A stretch of 61,398 nucleotides of DNA from Clostridia bacterium. GTDB taxonomy: Bacteria > Bacillota > Clostridia > TANB77 > CAG-508. Location: assembly GCA_022795075.1 (NCBI GenBank), contig JAAWGB010000005.1:1-61398 (forward strand). The letters run 5' to 3'. The notes below the pieces were generated by a model. That model made no database searches and had not been told where the DNA came from. It saw only the letters and a list, made by a program, of their open reading frames with translations. This document shows, piece by piece, positions 57,756 through 61,398 of this stretch (positions within the stretch are counted from its first letter, which is position 1; each line of letters begins with the position of its first letter). The translations under genes were made by a program, and so were the position numbers.

Positions 57756-59444
57756 ATGTTTATTATAGCAATTTACACAAGAAAATCAAAATCAACAGAC
57801 AAAGGAGAATCCATTGATACACAGATAAAACTTTGTCAAGAATATATAAAAAAACAATATGCTGATAAAGAAACAAAAATAATTTATTATGATGAAGGAG
57901 AAGGAAAATCAGGAGGAGATAATCAAAGAAGAAAATTCCAAGAAGTATTGAAAGATGCCAAGAAGAAAAAATTTCATGCTTTGATGTGTTATAGGTTAGA
58001 TAGAGTAGCAAGAAGTGTAGCAGATTTTTCAGATTTAATTGAAGAATTGACATCTCATAAGATTAGTTTTATATCTGTAAAAGAACAATTTGATACAACC
58101 ACTCCAATGGGACGTGCAATGATGTATATTGCAAGTGTATTTGCCCAATTAGAAAGAGAAATAGGAGCAGAAAGAGTAAAAGATAACCTTACCGAACTTG
58201 CCAAAACAGGAAGATGGTTGGGAGGAACCACACCAACTGGTTATGAATCAAAAGGATTTGAAGTAATATCGATAAAAGAAATTAACGAAAATCAAGAAGT
58301 AGAAAGAAAAAGAAAAAAAGTATATAAATTGGAAAAGAAAGAAGAAGAATGGCAACTATTAGATATATTATTTAAAAAAATAGAAGAATTAGAATCACTA
58401 ACAGCAGTGGAAACCTATTTGTTCAATCATGATATTCATACTAAAAATAATAAAAAATTTACAAGATTTACACTAATGGGAATTTATAGAAATATTGTAT
58501 ATGCCAAAAATGACAGTGATATGTATCATTATCTAAAAGAAAAAAAGATTGATATATTTGCAGAAGAAAAAGATTTTGACGGAAGAAAAGGAATGATTGC
58601 CTATAATAAAACTTTACAAAAAAAACATAAAGCAGCTATTAAAAATGATATGAAAGACTGGATTATTTCGGTAGGAAAACATGAAGGAATATTAGAAGGT
58701 AAAAGGTGGATTGCTATACAAGATATACTAGATAGAAACCAAAATAAAAGATATCGAAGACCACAAAAAAATAAAGCATTATTATCAGGTATGTTAAAAT
58801 GTGAATGTAATGGCTATATGAGACCGAAATTAATTTCTAGAAGAACAGACCAATATGGTAATAATCGATTCTTCTATATGTGCAATACCAAAGAAATAAG
58901 CAGAAAACAAAAATGTAACATTAAAAATATCGATGGCAATGAATTAGATAGGCAGTTAGTTAATCAAATAAAAAATTGGTCAGCACCAAATTTTAAAATT
59001 GCACAACAATTAAAAAAAATTACGAATACGAAACAAGAAGAAACAGAAGAAAATCTCGAGCAAGAGCGATTAAATAAGCTAAAAAAGAAAAATGAAAAAG
59101 ATTTAAAAAGTTTAATGAATAAGATAAAATATATAGATATTGAACTAATAGAAGATATTAGTCAAGAAATAAAAAAAATAAAAAAAGAAAATAAAAAAAT
59201 AGAAAAACAAATGCAAGAATTAAACGAAAATCAATCCAATTATGAGATAGAAATAACCAACCAGCAAATTGAAGAATTGGTATTAGAAGTAATCAATCAT
59301 TTTTTTGATTCATTTAACAATTTAGATATTATGAAACAAAGAAAATTGTTAAAATTATTTATTTCATCAGCTGTATGGAATGGTCAAACAGTTACGATAG
59401 AATTGCTTGATACAAAAAGTGAAGAGTGTGAAGATTTTTTTTAG
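57756..59444 (+). CDS. Large serine recombinase (SpoIVCA-like)
   Basis: 562 aa. N-terminal resolvase domain: AIYTRKSKSTDKGESIDTQI (catalytic Ser in YTRKS), LMCYRLDRVARSVADFSDLI, AQLEREIGAERVKDNL; recombinase domain GGTTPTGYES; zinc ribbon LLSGMLKCECNGYM...MCNTKE...CNI; coiled coil rich in Lys/Glu (~430-500). It ends 20 bases before the right attachment site. Expected to excise the element from sigK. ATG follows AAGTAGGAGGAATTGGG. Confidence 0.95.
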   Translation: MFIIAIYTRKSKSTDKGESIDTQIKLCQEYIKKQYADKETKIIYYDEGEGKSGGDNQRRKFQEVLKDAKKKKFHALMCYRLDRVARSVADFSDLIEELTSHKISFISVKEQFDTTTPMGRAMMYIASVFAQLEREIGAERVKDNLTELAKTGRWLGGTTPTGYESKGFEVISIKEINENQEVERKRKKVYKLEKKEEEWQLLDILFKKIEELESLTAVETYLFNHDIHTKNNKKFTRFTLMGIYRNIVYAKNDSDMYHYLKEKKIDIFAEEKDFDGRKGMIAYNKTLQKKHKAAIKNDMKDWIISVGKHEGILEGKRWIAIQDILDRNQNKRYRRPQKNKALLSGMLKCECNGYMRPKLISRRTDQYGNNRFFYMCNTKEISRKQKCNIKNIDGNELDRQLVNQIKNWSAPNFKIAQQLKKITNTKQEETEENLEQERLNKLKKKNEKDLKSLMNKIKYIDIELIEDISQEIKKIKKENKKIEKQMQELNENQSNYEIEITNQQIEELVLEVINHFFDSFNNLDIMKQRKLLKLFISSAVWNGQTVTIELLDTKSEECEDFF

Positions 59445-59463
59445 CAAACTGTTTCCAAAATGT

Positions 59464-59472
59464 TTGTATAGA
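59464..59472 (+). other. Right attachment site of the sigK element
   Basis: TTGTATAGA, followed by CAATGAA, where sigK resumes (ID-NEI). Confidence 0.8.
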
Positions 59473-59833
59473 CAATGAAATATTAATGCACTTAAGAGCA
59501 ACTAAGAAACTGGGAGCAGAAGTATATTTAAATGAGCCAATTGGAAAAGATAAAGATGATAATGTTGTTACTTTGCAAGAAATTTTAGAAAATAATGAAA
59601 GAAACATAGAAGATGAAGTAGATATTAAAATGAAAATAAAGTTACTTGGTCAAAAGATGAAAGAAATTTTAAAAGATAGAGAAAGAACTATTTTAGAATT
59701 AAGATTTGGTTTAGGTGGTCATAAACCGAAAACACAAAACGAAATTGCGGAAATGATGGGAATTTCACGTTCGTATGTATCGCGTATCGAAACCAAAGCA
59801 ATTGATAAATTGGCACAAGAAATTAAGGAATAA
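59465..59833 (+). CDS. sigK: SigK, C-terminal part (split gene)
   Basis: Resumes as CIDNEILMHLRATKKLGAEV YLNEPIGKDKDDNVVTLQEI, then region 4: DRERTILELRFGLGG, KTQNEIAEMMGISRSYVSRI, ETKAIDKLAQ (-35 recognition helix). No start or ribosome site of its own; it is only translated after excision. An ATG at 59486 is internal. Confidence 0.92.
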   Translation, partial: CIDNEILMHLRATKKLGAEVYLNEPIGKDKDDNVVTLQEILENNERNIEDEVDIKMKIKLLGQKMKEILKDRERTILELRFGLGGHKPKTQNEIAEMMGISRSYVSRIETKAIDKLAQEIKE

Positions 59834-59837
59834 ATAC

Positions 59838-59866
59838 TTGAAAATATTACCATACTATGTTATGAT
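59838..59866 (+). promoter_or_regulatory. Sigma-A promoter of the hemolysin III-like gene
   Basis: TTGAAA, 17-base spacer, TATGAT, 29 bases before the ATG. Confidence 0.55.
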
Positions 59867-59895
59867 ATTGGGAAAACATAGGAGGAATAATAAGA

Positions 59896-60570
59896 ATGCA
59901 AAGAACAAAATTAAAAGATAGAATCTTACCAACCTACACAAAAGGAGAAGAAATATTTAATATGACTTCTCATATTGTAGGGGCAGTTTTGGGAGTTGTA
60001 GCAACTGTACTATGTATTGTATTTGCAGCTGTACATGGGAATGGGTATGGTGTAATTAGTGGAGCCATTTATGGTGTAACCATGATAGTTTTATATACTA
60101 TGTCTAGTATTTATCATGGTTTGAGTCCAAAGTTTAACTCTAAAAAAGTATTTCAAGTATTAGACCATTGTTCCATATTTTTACTAATAGCAGGTTCTTA
60201 TACACCATTTGCCTTATGTGCCATTCGAAGTATAGATAATGTAGCAGGTTGGAGTATATTTGGTGTTATATGGGGATTAGCTATTTTAGGAATTATATTA
60301 AATTCGATTGATATTAAAAAATTTAAAACTTTTTCTATGATTTGTTATTTATTAATGGGTTGGTGTATTATTATAAAAGGTAGCTTATTGCCAAAAGCAT
60401 TAACCTTTAATGGATTGATTCTTTTAGTAGCAGGTGGAATTGCTTATACAATTGGAGCGATAATATATGGATTAGGAAAAAAACATAAGTATTCTCATTC
60501 CATTTTTCATTTGTTTATTTTGCTAGGTAGTTTTTTACAATTTATGTGTATATTATTATATGTTATGTAA
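59896..60570 (+). CDS. Hemolysin III / YqfA-like (PAQR family) membrane protein
   Basis: 224 aa, seven helices, with the PAQR/HlyIII pattern: EEIFNMTSHIVGAVLGVVAT, YTMSSIYHGLSP (metal-site Ser/His), LDHCSIFLLIAGSYTPFAL and HSIFHLFILLGSFLQF (paired His). Probably a metal-dependent membrane hydrolase or lipid-homeostasis protein. GGAGGAATAATAAGA upstream. Confidence 0.9.
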   Translation: MQRTKLKDRILPTYTKGEEIFNMTSHIVGAVLGVVATVLCIVFAAVHGNGYGVISGAIYGVTMIVLYTMSSIYHGLSPKFNSKKVFQVLDHCSIFLLIAGSYTPFALCAIRSIDNVAGWSIFGVIWGLAILGIILNSIDIKKFKTFSMICYLLMGWCIIIKGSLLPKALTFNGLILLVAGGIAYTIGAIIYGLGKKHKYSHSIFHLFILLGSFLQFMCILLYVM

Positions 60571-60795
60571 CAAAAAAGAGCCATAAAGACTCTTAGAAAA
60601 TAAAAACTCATTTCATTTTAACATATTGCAATCGGAAAAGCAAATTATAAAAAAACATTATTAAGAGAGATTTATATATAAAAAAGAAAGATAAATTTAT
60701 TTATTAGAAGAAATAAAACATTTTAGATAGATTTTTTCATTTGTAAATAGAATGATACTATGCTAAAATATAAATAATCGAATAAAATTAATTTA

Positions 60796-60985
60796 CCCTG
60801 CGTAGTGCGTATAGGCAGAATTTTTAGAACCAACAGACGATAAGAGGGGCTAATTCTCTAAATATGGCGTGCAAGCTCACCAATAGAAGTGAGAAGCCCA
60901 TGAATATTTAGGTAGGCACCCACCTGTTTTTGGGAACAGGTCCTTAAAAATTCAAGGCAACTGACGGCTAAGGCGGGGCTTTTTA
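60796..60985 (+). ncRNA. ssrS: 6S RNA
   Basis: CCCTGCGTAGTGCGT...GAATTTTTAGAACC at the 5' side pairs with GGTCC-TTAAAAATTC...ACGGCTAAGGCGGGG at the 3' side (CCCUGC with GCGGGG; CGU with ACG; GAAUUUUUA with UAAAAAUUC). The middle holds GAAGCCC, GTAGGCACCCACCTG and GGGAACAGGT, as in Bacillota 6S RNAs, and a T-run follows. Binds sigma-A RNA polymerase. The gap 60571-60795 before it shows nothing beyond a weak AAGAGCC hairpin. Confidence 0.82.
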
Positions 60986-61041
60986 TATTGTTGTCTTTTG
61001 TGAGCTTGAACTGTATATAGGAAATAAAATCGTATACTATA

Positions 61042-61070
61042 TTGACGTAATTCTAATTTTTTGATAAGAT
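61042..61070 (+). promoter_or_regulatory. Promoter of the prepilin-like gene
   Basis: TTGACG, 17-base spacer, TAAGAT. Confidence 0.5.
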
Positions 61071-61201
61071 ACAAAAGGTAATGAAAAATATTTTTTGGAA
61101 TGAGTTTATAAAAATACTTTTTATGGAGTAATAAATGCAAGATAGATGTATAAGATATCGAAAAAAGAAAATAATAACAAAAGATAAGGAGAGATTGTAG
61201 A

Positions 61202-61398
61202 ATGAAAATGGAAAAATTAGAATCAAAAAAAATGTATCAAAAAGGTATTACTTTAATTGCTTTAGTCATTACAATTATTGTATTATTAATTTTAGCAGGA
61301 ATATCAATAGCTAGTTTAACAGGAGAAAATGGAATTTTAAATCAAGCAAGTCAAGCAGGAGAAGAAACAAAAAGAGCAGAAATAATAGAAAAGGCAAG
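61202..61398 (+). CDS. Prepilin-like / N-methylation-type secreted protein, partial at window end
   Basis: MKMEKLESKKMYQKGITLIA, then a hydrophobic stretch LVITIIVLLILAGISIASLT and GENGILNQASQAGEETKRAE. The KGITLIALVITIIVLLILAG segment is the class III signal of type IV pilin-like proteins common in Clostridia. The gene is cut by the window edge. AAGGAGAGATTGTAGA is the ribosome site. Confidence 0.85.
   Translation, partial: MKMEKLESKKMYQKGITLIALVITIIVLLILAGISIASLTGENGILNQASQAGEETKRAEIIEKA

Larger units (their letters stand above)
55127..59472 (+). mobile_element. Skin-type element inside sigK (about 4.34 kb)
   Basis: The gene is interrupted between codons for RCID and NEILMHLR. Both ends carry TTGTATAGA (55127-55135 and 59464-59472), then Y-AA. 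Between them lie a promoter, a secreted Cys-rich protein, a 54-aa protein and a large serine recombinase. This matches the sigK-skin layout of Bacillus and Clostridioides difficile, where recombinase excision in the mother cell restores sigK. The element is small, with only three genes. Confidence 0.93.

Overview
The window is AT-rich, low-GC Bacillota DNA and almost all genes lie on the + strand. PolC, HrcA with a CIRCE operator, a sigma-K gene split by a skin-type element, LPXTG sorting and a type II fatty-acid synthesis cluster with FabI together point to a spore-forming member of the Clostridia. No rRNA, tRNA or CRISPR array was seen. A 6S RNA lies near the right end.

Layout. 1-5.1 kb: a tiny Cys/Gly-rich membrane protein, then polC with two tandem OB folds. 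5.5-8.2 kb: HD-domain protein, DUF1294, a gene-free stretch rich in DnaA-box-like sites, rhodanese, and an orphan gene. 8.4-15.7 kb: lepA, a 23S rRNA methyltransferase, two envelope proteins, murI, small proteins. 16-21.2 kb: the heat-shock operon hrcA-grpE-dnaK-(small ORF)-dnaJ. 21.5-28.6 kb: a surface module of XRE repressor, sortase, sortase-anchored cohesin-like protein and a 1,668-aa dockerin/Ig-repeat protein. 28.9-32 kb: alpha/beta hydrolase, condensation-like acyltransferase and a five-helix membrane protein. 32-42 kb: rlmN, a P-loop/Asp23-like fusion, cmk, plsC, typA, trmR-like methyltransferase, a divergent RelA/SpoT-like protein (- strand) and a U32 peptidase (TrhP-like). 42-54.7 kb: DUF368, acyl-CoA synthetase, birA, fabD, fabG, fabF, accB, fabZ, accC, accD, accA, fabI. 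54.8-59.8 kb: sigK interrupted by a 4.3-kb element carrying a secreted Cys-rich protein and a large serine recombinase. 59.9 kb to the end: hemolysin III-like protein, 6S RNA and the start of a prepilin-like gene.

Two patterns stand out. (1) Ten genes, including grpE, birA, fabD, accA, sigK and a sortase, are each broken once, always at an in-frame CGG codon. Skipping the C (CGGN read as GGN, Gly) restores the conserved family sequence every time. Elsewhere in-frame CGG is nearly absent from native-looking genes. This suggests that CGG is a genome-wide +1 frameshift or quadruplet (CGGN to Gly) signal. (2) Seven intergenic copies of a long hairpin share a ~115-bp palindromic core but have outer arms that are unique to each copy and still self-complementary (36 to ~127 bp). 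Several further long palindromes lack the core. Both patterns are read directly from the sequence. Their mechanisms are inference.
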